This document shows positions 24,587 to 33,652 of a stretch of 42,663 bases of DNA, piece by piece. Within the stretch, counting starts at the first letter, position 1; each line of letters opens with the position of its first letter. A program made the translations under genes and the position numbers. Location: contig JAHDEZ010000023.1 in the NCBI GenBank assembly GCA_020628425.1, forward strand, positions 1-42,663, read 5' to 3'. This DNA is from Hellea sp. (GTDB lineage Bacteria; Pseudomonadota; Alphaproteobacteria; Caulobacterales; Maricaulaceae). Below the pieces are notes generated by a model that was given only the letters and a program-made list of their open reading frames with translations, was not told the DNA's origin and made no database searches.

Positions 24587-25518
24587 TAAAAACTAAAGCC
24601 CTCAATCAATGTGCCGTAATAAGCATTTCGTCCGCTCAAGACTTTGAAGGCGTCATCGCCGATAGAGCGCCGGAAACTGATTTTTGAACCGGGTTTGATC
24701 TGCCCCAATTGCCAAAGATCGGCGCGGATCACTTGCAAGGCCCTGAGGTAACCACCTGTGCAGTGTCCGTCCGTCATAGCTAAAATAGGTTGTCCGTCCG
24801 CAGGGCATTGCAAAGTTCCAGGCAGAAGGGGTGAGCTGATCATGTGTTTGGTTTCATTTGGAACGACACGATTGCCTTTCAACCGGGCACCCATACGGTT
24901 CGTATTTTGTGTGGCTCTATAGGGGTCCACGAATAAGTGTCGCTGACTGGGTAGACAGAGCTGATAAAACTCCGGACCTTCCAGAGCCCTCAGAACGACG
25001 TGATCAGAAAATTGCGGAATATAGCTTTTTGGGATTGAGCGCGGTTGTTGCTGGCCCGGTTGCGTTTTCAATCGGTCATTGGATTGAAGCGACCGTCCCA
25101 TATGGCCACCGAGATTGGCCGGTAGATAGGTGGAAACACTGCCCAGAAACGGATCGCCTTCAAACCCGCCGGGAACAGCCAGATAAGCTCTGCAGCCTAT
25201 GCGAGCAAAACTAAAGGTCAAAATGTCACCGGCCTTGACCTTGAAGTGAGAGAAGTTCTTCACGTTTTGACCATTAACCTGTGCCCACATTTCAGCGCCC
25301 GCTATGGCTACGGTCATATCGGCTTCGAAGCGAAAATGCTGTCCGCCTAATACGCATTCAAGCGCAGGCTTATCCCACGCATTGCCGACCATATAATTGG
25401 CCAGGGCGAAACTGAGTTTATCGGCCGCGCCGCTGCGTGGAATGCCTTCATGCCGATGACCGGGACGTCCAGCATCTTGAATAGTTAGGCGGGTGCCGGG
25501 TTGTTTGACAATTATCAT
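24586..25518 (-). CDS. pxpC: 5-oxoprolinase subunit PxpC (biotin-dependent carboxyltransferase-like)
   Basis: This 310-residue protein of the KipA/allophanate hydrolase subunit 2 family is the large partner of PxpB in ATP-dependent opening of 5-oxoproline to glutamate. The start GTRLTIQDAGRPGHRHEGIPRSGAAD is the family signature (TIQDxGRxGxxxxGvpxsGaxD). The middle contains FSFARIGCRAYLAVPGG and the later TNRMGARLKG. The length is normal. It overlaps pxpB by 4 nt (ATGA). Confidence 0.93.
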   Translation of the reverse strand: MIIVKQPGTRLTIQDAGRPGHRHEGIPRSGAADKLSFALANYMVGNAWDKPALECVLGGQHFRFEADMTVAIAGAEMWAQVNGQNVKNFSHFKVKAGDILTFSFARIGCRAYLAVPGGFEGDPFLGSVSTYLPANLGGHMGRSLQSNDRLKTQPGQQQPRSIPKSYIPQFSDHVVLRALEGPEFYQLCLPSQRHLFVDPYRATQNTNRMGARLKGNRVVPNETKHMISSPLLPGTLQCPADGQPILAMTDGHCTGGYLRALQVIRADLWQLGQIKPGSKISFRRSIGDDAFKVLSGRNAYYGTLIEGFSF

Positions 25519-26198
25519 TCCGACAACTCGGCGAATTTTTTGGGGGAAATGGATTTAAACTGAACCCTGTCTCCGGCCCTAAGCAAAAATGGTCTATCGC
25601 GTCGGGCATCAAAAATAGCGAGTGGCGTACGGCCGATAATCTGCCATCCCCCCGGACTCTCAAGGCCGTATATACCGGTTTGCCAACCGGCAATACCAAC
25701 GGACCCGGCAGGCACTATCTGACGGGGTGTGTCCCGCCGGTTATGGTGGAGGACTTTAGGCGCTTCTGACAGAAAGGTGAAGCCCGGAATAAATCCCATC
25801 ATACAAACGGTGTAGACAGAGGAACTGTGTTCCTGGACGATCTCTTTTTCCCCGAGTCCACTGCTGGACTTTATCACATCCATATCGGGGCCGAATTCTC
25901 CGCCGTAGCAGATCGGGATTTCGACCAGATTGCCTTCGGGTTTGGTTGATGTTGCGGTGTCTTTTAAGGCCTTGGACAATGCGGCGCGTGCTTTTTGCGG
26001 CGCAAATTGCGCCGGGCAAAAATAAGCCAGAAGGCTGTTATAGCCCGGCACCAGTTCTTCCCAATAGGATAGGGGGCGCAAGGCGCGGATCAGCGCATGA
26101 ATATGCAGGGTGACCTTTTCGGAATATCCTTCTGTCGGGAATTGAACCAAAAAAGCTGAGTCGCCGTAAGGGATGATTTCATAGCTGTTAATCGGCAC
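25515..26198 (-). CDS. pxpB: 5-oxoprolinase subunit PxpB (allophanate hydrolase subunit 1-like)
   Basis: This protein of the KipI family is the partner of PxpC. The family domain begins at SYEIIPYGDSAFLVQF and includes PGYNSLLAYFCP, CYGGEFGPDMDVI, VYTVCMMGFIPGFTFL and VPAGSVGIAGWQTGIYG. The reading frame stays open upstream to 26459, inside pxpA, but those residues do not look like this family. I chose the GTG at 26198 (227 residues, AAGG 9 nt upstream). An ATG at 26225 would give 236 residues and is the main alternative. Both overlap the end of pxpA. Confidence 0.88.
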   Translation of the reverse strand: MPINSYEIIPYGDSAFLVQFPTEGYSEKVTLHIHALIRALRPLSYWEELVPGYNSLLAYFCPAQFAPQKARAALSKALKDTATSTKPEGNLVEIPICYGGEFGPDMDVIKSSSGLGEKEIVQEHSSSVYTVCMMGFIPGFTFLSEAPKVLHHNRRDTPRQIVPAGSVGIAGWQTGIYGLESPGGWQIIGRTPLAIFDARRDRPFLLRAGDRVQFKSISPKKFAELSE

Positions 26199-26967
26199 GT
26201 ATAAAGGCCTTAATCTGCGCGCCATTGGATTGTAAACGCGCCTTGATACGGGCGGCCGTTTTATCGGCTCCTGGACTGTCACTGTGCAGACAAAGCGTGT
26301 CGACATCAAGTCGAATTTTTCCGCCGCTGGCCGTTTCAACATTATCACCACGCCACAGGGCGCAGGCCTGGTCTTCGCGTTCCGATTGCTGGTCCAGGAC
26401 GGCGCCCGCCTGCTTGCGACTTTGCAGGTGACCGTTATCCGTATAGCGTCTGTCAACAAAGCCCTCGGCGATGAAGTTCAGGCCATGCCGTTTTGCTGCT
26501 TTGGTTAGTTCTGACTGGGGCGCACCCATGAGCCAGAGTGCCGGATCGAGCGTCGCAACAACATTGGCGACCAGCTCAGCCTTTTCCGGGTCAAATACCG
26601 CATCATTGTAAAGCGCGCCGTGGGGTTTCACATAATTGACTTTTTGACCTTGTTCTGCGGCGATTTCCGTAAGTCTTGCAATTTGTGAGAGAAGGGCATT
26701 TTCAAGGACGCTACGATTGATGTCCTGGCCTATACTCAATGATTTACGACCGAAGTTTTCTTTATCCGGATAGGCCGGGTGAGCGCCGATATTAACGTGG
26801 TTTTGCGCGGCGATATCAATTGTCCGTTTCATGGACTCTGTATCACCCGCATGACCGCCACAGGCGATATTGGCCGACGTGATTTGAGATAGAATGCGGG
26901 TCTCTATGTCACGCCAGCTGGCAGTATCAGCCTCGCCCGTATCTGCATTCAAATCTATTGCTCTCAT
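26188..26967 (-). CDS. pxpA: 5-oxoprolinase subunit PxpA (LamB/YcsF family)
   Basis: This protein is 259 residues long from the ATG at 26967; an upstream TTG would add two residues. It is the LamB/YcsF-family component that works with PxpB and PxpC to degrade 5-oxoproline. Motifs are DLNADTGEAD at the N-terminus, ANIACGGHAGD (about 35-45), GAHPAYPDKENFGRKSL (about 67-83), VKPHGALYND and EGFVDRRYTDNGHLQ. The order A-B-C with overlaps indicates one transcript. The Nudix gene lies 54 bp upstream on the same strand and may be part of it. Confidence 0.93.
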   Translation of the reverse strand: MRAIDLNADTGEADTASWRDIETRILSQITSANIACGGHAGDTESMKRTIDIAAQNHVNIGAHPAYPDKENFGRKSLSIGQDINRSVLENALLSQIARLTEIAAEQGQKVNYVKPHGALYNDAVFDPEKAELVANVVATLDPALWLMGAPQSELTKAAKRHGLNFIAEGFVDRRYTDNGHLQSRKQAGAVLDQQSEREDQACALWRGDNVETASGGKIRLDVDTLCLHSDSPGADKTAARIKARLQSNGAQIKAFIRAD

Positions 26968-27021
26968 GGGCAAAGGCCTAAATGAAATCCGACGGGTTGG
27001 AAATAGTTTTTCATTTGGATT

Positions 27022-27585
27022 CTATGGTTCCAGCTCGCCCAATTGCCGCATCAACATGAGCTTGTAACAGGCTGCAACAGACAAAGAGTCTGTGATGCGT
27101 CCAGCCTCGACCTCAACATAAAATTCATCCAGAGATATTTTCTTGACCGTTATGTCTTCTGTGGGTTCGGGAGCAGCCTCACCTTGAGACAAACCGGTGG
27201 CCAGATAAACAACACCCCATTCATCTGTTACGGAATTGGACAGGTGCATTTCAAATAAAGGCGAGAGCGTTTCTGCGTTCAAACCGGTTTCCTCGCGAAG
27301 TTCACGTCTGGCACAGTCTTCAAGAGGTTCGTCTTTGGGGCAACCGCCTTCTGGAATTTCCCAGCTATAAGCATTAAAAATATATCGTGTTTGACCAACT
27401 AGCCAGATGTGCCCATCTTCATAGGGGACGACGCCAACGGCCCGGTTTTTAAAACGCACAACCCCATAGATGCCGTCTTGCCCCGCTGGGTTTTTCACCT
27501 TGTGATCAGTGACTTCAATCCAGTTGTTTTCATAAACTGATTGTGAGTTGAGTGTTTTCCAGGCTGGGGATCTGGCATCGGTCAT
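27022..27585 (-). CDS. Nudix hydrolase, ADP-ribose pyrophosphatase-like
   Basis: This 187-residue protein carries a complete Nudix box: GGCPKDEPLEDCARRELREE, continuing TGL, at about residues 78-100. It fits G-x5-E-x7-REUxEExGU, with all catalytic glutamates present. The rest (VGVVPYEDGHIWLVGQTRY before the box, EMHLSNSVTDEWGVVYLATGL after it) resembles ADP-ribose/sugar-nucleotide pyrophosphatases of the NudF type. Substrate choice cannot be settled from sequence. It is divergent from the T2SS operon and may be the first gene of the pxp-pab transcript. Confidence 0.9.
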   Translation of the reverse strand: MTDARSPAWKTLNSQSVYENNWIEVTDHKVKNPAGQDGIYGVVRFKNRAVGVVPYEDGHIWLVGQTRYIFNAYSWEIPEGGCPKDEPLEDCARRELREETGLNAETLSPLFEMHLSNSVTDEWGVVYLATGLSQGEAAPEPTEDITVKKISLDEFYVEVEAGRITDSLSVAACYKLMLMRQLGELEP

Positions 27586-27599
27586 GTAGAGCCTTTACT

Positions 27600-27640
27600 T
27601 CTATCTGTCAGCTTGGAGTCAGCGAGTTATGTCAGATAGA
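27600..27640. repeat. Widely spaced inverted repeat in the Nudix/gspC divergent region
   Basis: TCTATCTG (27600-27607) and CAGATAGA (27633-27640) are perfect 8-bp inverted repeats with 25 nt between them. Each repeat also carries a TGTCA (27606-27610; 27630-27634). They lie 15 nt from the Nudix start. This could be a paired operator or a long hairpin in the Nudix leader. Confidence 0.4.
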
Positions 27641-27648
27641 TATAAATG

Positions 27649-27715
27649 TATAATTTTTAACGATTTTACGGCATATGCTGGAGTTTACAATTACATATAT
27701 CACGCCTAAAAGGCG
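27649..27715 (+). promoter_or_regulatory. Candidate gspC promoter region with an inverted repeat
   Basis: A consensus -10 TATAAT lies at 27649-27654, but the bases 17 nt upstream (GTTATG) make a poor -35. A second possibility is TTTACA at 27684-27689, with TAAAAG 17 nt downstream. The short dyad CGCCT-aaa-AGGCG (27703-27715) overlaps the latter and ends 36 nt before the gspC ATG. It could be an operator. The transcription start cannot be fixed. Confidence 0.35.
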
Positions 27716-27751
27716 AATTCTGATTATGTGGTGTCAAGAAAGACAGGGAAA

Positions 27752-28576
27752 ATGACGAAAACAGGCCTGGGAATATCCACGCTCATCCGCGTTCTAACAG
27801 GGCTGTTTCTGCTGGTTGCTTGTTTCTTTTTTGCAAAAGCGGTTATGGTCTGGCTCTATCCAGACAGTGCGCAAATCACCACGCCCGCTTCAGCGCAGGG
27901 CACACAGCCCGTCGCGCCCCGTTCCGCGACTCCCCGGTTAGACTACAATTTTGACCCGTTTCACCGAGATGCGGGTGCCGTTGAACTCGAGATCGTTGCG
28001 GCATCGCCTCAAGAAGAAGAGGCCGAGGAAACCAGTCTGAATGTAAAGCTCAAAGGAACATTTGTACCGGACTCGGCCATTATCGAAGGAACAGACCGAA
28101 GACAACAAAGCTACATGCTGGGCGAGGAAATAACGGGGGGCGTAACGCTGGACTCCGTTCACTCGGGTTATGTAATTTTGCTGCGAGACGGCAACCGGGA
28201 AAAGCTTTCAGTCGAAAAAACCGAAAGTGGATTGGCCACCCCTTCGGGTGCCAGCAACACATCCACACCTTATCGTGGGGCCGTTCGGGGCGGAGCAACA
28301 GTTAATCCGACAGAACTTCTCAGCCGCGTTTCAATTAGCCCGCATAAAAACAACAACCGTTTCATCGGTTATAAAATTCAAGCTCAGCCGGGGTTCGACA
28401 TCAAACCCCTTGGCTTTAAGGATGGTGATGTCATTACCCGACTGGGGTCGCAGGACCTGACGCAGCCGGGCATCGATTTTAACTCTACGGTCATAAGTGC
28501 TGTTGCAGAAGGAAACCCGACTGCACAAATTATGCGACGCGGCCGCCGAATGACCATACGGATCAGAATGCCATGA
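27752..28576 (+). CDS. gspC: Type II secretion protein GspC
   Basis: This protein is 274 residues long from the ATG at 27752, which has AGGGA just upstream; a GTG at 27728 is open but lacks a ribosome site. GspC links the inner-membrane platform to the secretin. It has a short cytosolic N-terminus, one membrane span (about 12-32), and an HR domain (about 75-145) with LNVKLKGTFVPDSAIIEG and GEEITGGVTLDSVHSGYVILLRDG. A C-terminal PDZ-like domain (about 185-274) contains GYKIQAQPG and LGFKDGDVITRLGSQDL. It overlaps gspD by 4 nt and opens the gsp operon. Confidence 0.92.
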   Translation: MTKTGLGISTLIRVLTGLFLLVACFFFAKAVMVWLYPDSAQITTPASAQGTQPVAPRSATPRLDYNFDPFHRDAGAVELEIVAASPQEEEAEETSLNVKLKGTFVPDSAIIEGTDRRQQSYMLGEEITGGVTLDSVHSGYVILLRDGNREKLSVEKTESGLATPSGASNTSTPYRGAVRGGATVNPTELLSRVSISPHKNNNRFIGYKIQAQPGFDIKPLGFKDGDVITRLGSQDLTQPGIDFNSTVISAVAEGNPTAQIMRRGRRMTIRIRMP

Positions 28577-30477
28577 AAAAACTCGCCATCTCATTAACGG
28601 CCATGGTTTGTGCCATGGGCTTTGCGCCCTCTGCTTATGCGCAGAAGGCCGAGCATCAAATCACCATGCAACAGGCCGATATACGTGCCTTCATCGATGA
28701 TGTCGCTATGGTGACAGGTAAAACCTTTCTGGTGGACCCGCGTATACAGGGTAATGTGACGATTTCTTCTGAGGAAAAGCTGACACCGTCCGAAGTCTTT
28801 GAGGTGTTCAAAAATGTTATGCGCGTTCACGGCTATACGGTGATACGTACGTCAACTGGCGCCTATGAAGTCCGGCTCATGCAGGGTTCCGCCCAGAGTG
28901 CGCCATTCGTATCCAATTCGGGGTCAAATGGTCAGTTTGCGACCATCGTCATTAAGTTAGAGCATTCCGATGCTGCTGACGCTGCAAAACTTATAAAGCC
29001 TGTCATGCATTCCCAAGGGATTTTGACGGCGAATGCGGGCGGAAACATTATTGTCATTACGGATTTCCCGGAAAACCTTTACAAGGCTCGTCAGATTGTT
29101 GCGGCCATGGATACAAATGGATTGGTTACGGAAACTGTCACTTTTAATTTCATTACACCTGTTGACGCACAGGAAACGCTGAAAGCCCTGGGCGGTGCCC
29201 GTCCAGCATTCCGTGCGATTGCCGTGCCGGGGACAAACAGCCTAGTCCTCGAAGGGACACCGTCAGAAGTGGCCCGGCTAAGACCTATTCTGGCGTCATT
29301 GGATAATGCCAGTAATCTTGCCCCGCGCGGCGCCGTATCTGTTTTACCGCTTCGCTTTGCGAATGGCGAGGAAATGGTTGAGCTCTTAACGAATTTATTG
29401 CCGGCCTATACCCGTGAGGGACAACCGGTGCCTAGTGTTGCCTATGAGCGCGGCAGTAATGCCATCGTCATCAGTGCTTCAGCCGACGCACAACAGGCTT
29501 TGGAGCAAATTATTCGTCGCCTGGATGTACGCCGCCCACAGGTCATGGTCGAGGCTCTGATTGTGGAAATCAGTGACAGTGCGGCTCAGGAATTGGGTGT
29601 GCAATGGGCATTAGGCGGCGTAAACGGCAGCGCTATTCCTTTTATCGGGACTAATTATTCCCGACAGGCCCCGAATATTCTTACGTTGGCCGGTGCCTTG
29701 GCAGCTCCAAGATTGGGTGTGAATACGGGTACGAACAACGGCACAACCGGAACAACCGGAAGCAATCTGGAATCCACGGCTTTGCAATCCCTACTGGGCA
29801 TTGAAGGTGTTGGAATTGGCGCTGGCGGCTTTAGCGGCAATACTGTTTTCTCGGTCATTTTGAACGCTATCGAGAATGATGACAACTCCAATATTTTGTC
29901 GACTCCGTTTGTAACGACCCTGGATAATGAAGAAGCCAATTTTATTGTCGGTCAGGAAATTCCAATTACAACCGGTGAGAGCCTGGGCTCTGATAATCTC
30001 AACCCGTTCCGAACTTTCGAGCGCAAGGAAGTGGGCATCAAACTCAATGTCCTGCCGCAAATTAGCGAAGGCGATGTTATTCGTATGAAGATCAAATCGG
30101 AAGTTTCTTCCATTGCCGGTGCAATTACATCTATATCCAATGACTTCATTACCAATAAGCGCGAGATCGACACAACGGTCTTGGCCAATGACGGCGAAAT
30201 TATCGTGCTGGGTGGCTTGATACAGGATGATGAGCAGCTGAATATTTCGAAAGTGCCGATTTTGGGCGATCTGCCGGTGGTAGGCAATGCATTTCGCTCC
30301 AAAGGCAAAAGCCGGGTAAAAACCAACCTGATGGTTTTCTTGCGTCCGACAATTATTCGTTCACAGGCTGATGCGGAGCCACTCACTCAGCGTCGCCTGG
30401 ATCAGATGCGCCGCGAGGATCTGTTACAATCCGGTCGCGAACAATCTAAAATCGATGAGTTTGTTTATCCGCGATGA
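28573..30477 (+). CDS. gspD: Type II secretion secretin GspD
   Basis: This 634-residue outer-membrane channel has a signal peptide cut near AYAQ (about 24). An N0 domain follows (about 28-100; ITMQQADIRAFIDDVAMVTGKTFLVDP). The N1-N3 repeats come next (about 120-320), and the secretin domain spans about 330-600 (VMVEALIVEISDSAAQELGVQW; VPILGDLPVVGNAFRS). A Gly/Thr/Asn-rich loop (about 380-400) lies in the secretin domain. The C-terminal tail is short. No separate GspS pilotin gene is visible, although the lipoprotein gene at 38379 could be considered. Confidence 0.96.
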   Translation: MKKLAISLTAMVCAMGFAPSAYAQKAEHQITMQQADIRAFIDDVAMVTGKTFLVDPRIQGNVTISSEEKLTPSEVFEVFKNVMRVHGYTVIRTSTGAYEVRLMQGSAQSAPFVSNSGSNGQFATIVIKLEHSDAADAAKLIKPVMHSQGILTANAGGNIIVITDFPENLYKARQIVAAMDTNGLVTETVTFNFITPVDAQETLKALGGARPAFRAIAVPGTNSLVLEGTPSEVARLRPILASLDNASNLAPRGAVSVLPLRFANGEEMVELLTNLLPAYTREGQPVPSVAYERGSNAIVISASADAQQALEQIIRRLDVRRPQVMVEALIVEISDSAAQELGVQWALGGVNGSAIPFIGTNYSRQAPNILTLAGALAAPRLGVNTGTNNGTTGTTGSNLESTALQSLLGIEGVGIGAGGFSGNTVFSVILNAIENDDNSNILSTPFVTTLDNEEANFIVGQEIPITTGESLGSDNLNPFRTFERKEVGIKLNVLPQISEGDVIRMKIKSEVSSIAGAITSISNDFITNKREIDTTVLANDGEIIVLGGLIQDDEQLNISKVPILGDLPVVGNAFRSKGKSRVKTNLMVFLRPTIIRSQADAEPLTQRRLDQMRREDLLQSGREQSKIDEFVYPR

Positions 30478-31979
30478 GTGAAGCGGATCCCATATCCATC
30501 CCGCGCTTGGCTTATGGCTTTGCGCGCCGCTATGGTGTGATTGCGCTGGAGCGCAATGGCCGTGCGGTCCTGGCGACACTCAGAGAAGCCCCGCTTGAAG
30601 CTATTCTCGAAGCACGCCGCGTTGTCGCGCAGCCGATCCATCGCGAATCGGTCGAGCCTGCAGAATTCGAAGGCCTGATGGGACAGATTTACGCTCAGGG
30701 CGACCTGACGGAAACGGCTGAAACGGCCTTGGGCGCAGATACGGACCTTAATGCTTTGGCCGATAATTTGCCGCGAACATCTGATTTGCTTGACAGTGAT
30801 GACGATGCGCCTGTGATTAAACTGATCAACGGTATATTACAGGAAGCCATTCGGACCCGGGCGTCTGATATTCACGTCGAACCTTATGAAAACCGTTTGG
30901 CGGTCCGCTTTCGCATTGATGGCGCGCTCAGGGATACATTGTCACTGTCACCCCGACTGGCCTCCGTTTTGGTCAGCCGCGTTAAAGTTATGGCGCGTTT
31001 GGACATCGCCAAAAAACGTATTCCGCAGGACGGCCGGTTTTCTCTAAATCTCGGTCAACGGGCTGTCGATGTGCGGGTGTCGACCCTGCCGTCTCAATAC
31101 GGCGAACGGGTGGTGATGCGTCTTCTGGAGAAGACCAGCCAGCTCATGAATCTTTCTGATTTGGGTATGGAAGACAGCGAGCTTGATGCCTTCACGAAAT
31201 CCTTGCAACGACCCAATGGTATTATACTGGTTACGGGGCCAACGGGCTCCGGTAAAACGACCTCACTTTATGCGTCTCTGACCAAGCTCAATGACGGCAG
31301 CCGAAATATTCTAACGGTCGAAGATCCGGTGGAGTATGCGCTTGACGGCATAGGACAAACCCAGGTCAATAATCAGGTCGGCATGAGCTTTGCGGCCGGC
31401 CTTCGCGCCATTTTGCGCCAAGACCCGGATGTGGTCATGGTTGGTGAGATCCGCGATCCGGAAACGGCCGACATCGCGGTACAGGCGTCTCTGACGGGCC
31501 ACCTTGTGCTTTCGACCGTCCACACAAACTCTGCGGTGGCCGCCATTACACGCCTGCGCGATATGGGTATTGAGCCGTTTTTGCTGGCGTCGACCATAAC
31601 GTCTATTGTGGCTCAAAGACTGGTTCGGCGCCTGTGCTCCAGCTGTAAACAGCCTTATGTGCCGTCAACCCGTGAGTTCCAGGATCTGGGCATCAAGCCA
31701 CACAAAGATATTCGTTTCTTTAAACCGGTTGGGTGCAATGAATGCCATCACATTGGCTATGTCGGACGGCTCGGTCTTTATGAGGTTGTGGTAATGGACG
31801 ATACGCTCCGGGGTATGATCCATGACGGTAGCCGTGAAGTCGATATGGCCGTTCACGCCTTTAAAGATCGCAAGGATTTGCTCAAAAGTGGGGCGGGGCA
31901 TGTGCTCTCCGGCTTGACGTCGGCCGAGGAAGTTTTGCGGGTCTGCCGTGCTAAGACCGACGCCGAAGTTGAGGTCTAA
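30474..31979 (+). CDS. gspE: Type II secretion ATPase GspE
   Basis: This 501-residue cytosolic motor ATPase has Walker A GPTGSGKT at 255-262, an Asp box near RASDIHVEP, and Walker B RQDPDVVMVGEIRD. The His box is HLVLSTVHTNSA. A tetracysteine zinc motif is formed by Cys388, Cys391, Cys421 and Cys424. The N-terminal GspL-binding domain is present but short. All catalytic parts are intact. It overlaps gspD by 4 nt (ATGA). Confidence 0.97.
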   Translation: MSEADPISIPRLAYGFARRYGVIALERNGRAVLATLREAPLEAILEARRVVAQPIHRESVEPAEFEGLMGQIYAQGDLTETAETALGADTDLNALADNLPRTSDLLDSDDDAPVIKLINGILQEAIRTRASDIHVEPYENRLAVRFRIDGALRDTLSLSPRLASVLVSRVKVMARLDIAKKRIPQDGRFSLNLGQRAVDVRVSTLPSQYGERVVMRLLEKTSQLMNLSDLGMEDSELDAFTKSLQRPNGIILVTGPTGSGKTTSLYASLTKLNDGSRNILTVEDPVEYALDGIGQTQVNNQVGMSFAAGLRAILRQDPDVVMVGEIRDPETADIAVQASLTGHLVLSTVHTNSAVAAITRLRDMGIEPFLLASTITSIVAQRLVRRLCSSCKQPYVPSTREFQDLGIKPHKDIRFFKPVGCNECHHIGYVGRLGLYEVVVMDDTLRGMIHDGSREVDMAVHAFKDRKDLLKSGAGHVLSGLTSAEEVLRVCRAKTDAEVEV

Positions 31980-31984
31980 ATGTC

Positions 31985-33184
31985 ATGGATACATTTGACT
32001 ATTCCGCTTTTGACCGTTCTGGCAACCGCCTGACAGGCAGCGTCGCGGCCACAACCGCCCGCGAAGCCAGAGATATTCTCCGGTCTCGAGACCTGACGCC
32101 CGTTGACTTAAAACAGGTTAAACAGAAACAAGCCAAGAAGAAATCACTGCGCGGAAAGGTCAAACACAAAGATTTGACCCAAGCCACACGGCAATTGGCC
32201 ATACTGATTGATGCCGCCACGCCGGTCGAGGAGTCCCTCAAAGTTGTGGCTTTGCAATTTGAAAAATCCGCCATGCGCTCCATCCTGATGGATGTTCGGT
32301 CCCGGGTCATGGAAGGCTCGCGTCTGGCCGATGCCTTGGCGGCACACCCCCGGACATTTTCCAAACTCTATGTGGCTATGGTCAATTCCGGTGAGACCTC
32401 TGGACAGCTGGCGCCTGTTCTCGACCGGGTTGCCATTGATTTGGAAGCGTCTTTGGAAGTTAAAAACAAAATCTTTGGCGCTATTGCCTATCCGGTCATA
32501 TTGTCCATTGTCGCGATTGTTGTTGTCGTTTTATTGATGGTTTTCCTGGTGCCGCAAATTGTTGAACAATTTGCCAGCCTGGATCAGGAACTCCCATGGT
32601 TGACCAAAATGGTCATTGGTGCATCTGATTTCATTCAGTCCTATGGCTGGCTTTTGGCGGTGGTGATTTTCGGGCTTGTTTACGGTTCGCGGCAGGCCCT
32701 GAAAAATGAGGCCCTTCAACTGCGATGGAGTTCATTTCTACTGGGCGTGCCTATGGTCGGCAAGTTGATAAGTAGCGTAAACGCGGCCCGATTTGCCCGC
32801 ACAATGTCAGGTCTGCTCGATAGCGGAACGCCGGCACTGGCCTCAATGGAAGCCTCACTGCATACGCTGCGCAATTCGACTATGCGCAAAGCGGTCACAG
32901 AGGCCGCGGTGAAGGTACGAGAAGGTTCGCCTATTAGCTCGAGCTTAAAACAAAGCGGCACGTTTCCGCCTCTGGTTATTCAAATGGTGGCGGGCGGTGA
33001 GGCCTCGGGCGATATTGGAAAAATGTTCTCAAAGTCAGCGGATTATCTGGAGAGCGATTTTGACCGGTTCACGACAGTGTTCCTGAATTTGTTAAATCCG
33101 ATGATTATTATTTTACTGAGCTTTGTGGTATTGTTGATTATACTGGCTATGTATATGCCTATGTTACAAATGGTAGCCGTTTGA
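31985..33184 (+). CDS. gspF: Type II secretion inner-membrane protein GspF
   Basis: This 399-residue platform protein has two cytosolic GspF domains (about 65-190 and 270-390) and three membrane segments (about 168-190, 212-236 and 370-395). TRQLAILIDAATPVEESLKVVA opens the first domain and FARTMSGLLDSGTPALASMEA opens the second. It lies 5 nt after gspE. The normal length and complete domains suggest it is functional. Confidence 0.96.
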   Translation: MDTFDYSAFDRSGNRLTGSVAATTAREARDILRSRDLTPVDLKQVKQKQAKKKSLRGKVKHKDLTQATRQLAILIDAATPVEESLKVVALQFEKSAMRSILMDVRSRVMEGSRLADALAAHPRTFSKLYVAMVNSGETSGQLAPVLDRVAIDLEASLEVKNKIFGAIAYPVILSIVAIVVVVLLMVFLVPQIVEQFASLDQELPWLTKMVIGASDFIQSYGWLLAVVIFGLVYGSRQALKNEALQLRWSSFLLGVPMVGKLISSVNAARFARTMSGLLDSGTPALASMEASLHTLRNSTMRKAVTEAAVKVREGSPISSSLKQSGTFPPLVIQMVAGGEASGDIGKMFSKSADYLESDFDRFTTVFLNLLNPMIIILLSFVVLLIILAMYMPMLQMVAV

Positions 33185-33198
33185 CGATGGAGACGAAA

Positions 33199-33633
33199 AT
33201 GAAGAAACATGAAGAGAGAAAAGACGACGGTTTTACACTGGTCGAAATGATGGCAGTTCTGATGATTATCGGCCTGCTCATGAGTGTGGTGATTTTCTCA
33301 ATTGCCGGGAATGCGGATGATGCCCGTGTTGGCAAGGCCCGTGCAGATATCCGTAACTACGAGACTGCAATTGAACTTTTCTATCTGGATATCGGTCAAA
33401 TACCGCCAGAAGAGTACGGCCTTGAGGCGCTTGTTTCACTGCCGCAGGGACTGGAAACAGAAAAATATAAAGACGGCGGCTACATCAAGAAGATAGAGGA
33501 AGATCCATGGGGGCGTCCCTACATCTATATTCAGCCGGGCGAAGAAGGTCGTCGATACGAAATTATCAGCTACGGCGCGGATGGTCAGCCAGGCGGCGAA
33601 GGTATTGATGCCGACATCGCGAGTTACGAGTAA
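33199..33633 (+). CDS. gspG: Type II secretion major pseudopilin GspG
   Basis: This protein is 144 residues long from the ATG at 33199, preceded by GGAG with 6-nt spacing; earlier starts at 33181 and 33187 lack one. The prepilin motif DDG|FTLVEMMAVLMIIGLL has the invariant Glu5. The C-terminal domain contains DPWGRPYIYIQPG and SYGADGQPGGEG, the calcium-loop region of GspG. It is the major subunit of the pseudopilus and needs the A24 peptidase. Confidence 0.96.
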   Translation: MKKHEERKDDGFTLVEMMAVLMIIGLLMSVVIFSIAGNADDARVGKARADIRNYETAIELFYLDIGQIPPEEYGLEALVSLPQGLETEKYKDGGYIKKIEEDPWGRPYIYIQPGEEGRRYEIISYGADGQPGGEGIDADIASYE

Positions 33634-33652
33634 GGTCTTGTAACTAGCCGCC

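Noticed and set aside
29720-29762. Short ACAACCGG-type tandem repeats in gspD
   Set aside because: They encode a Gly/Thr/Asn-rich loop of the secretin and keep the frame; not a separate element.
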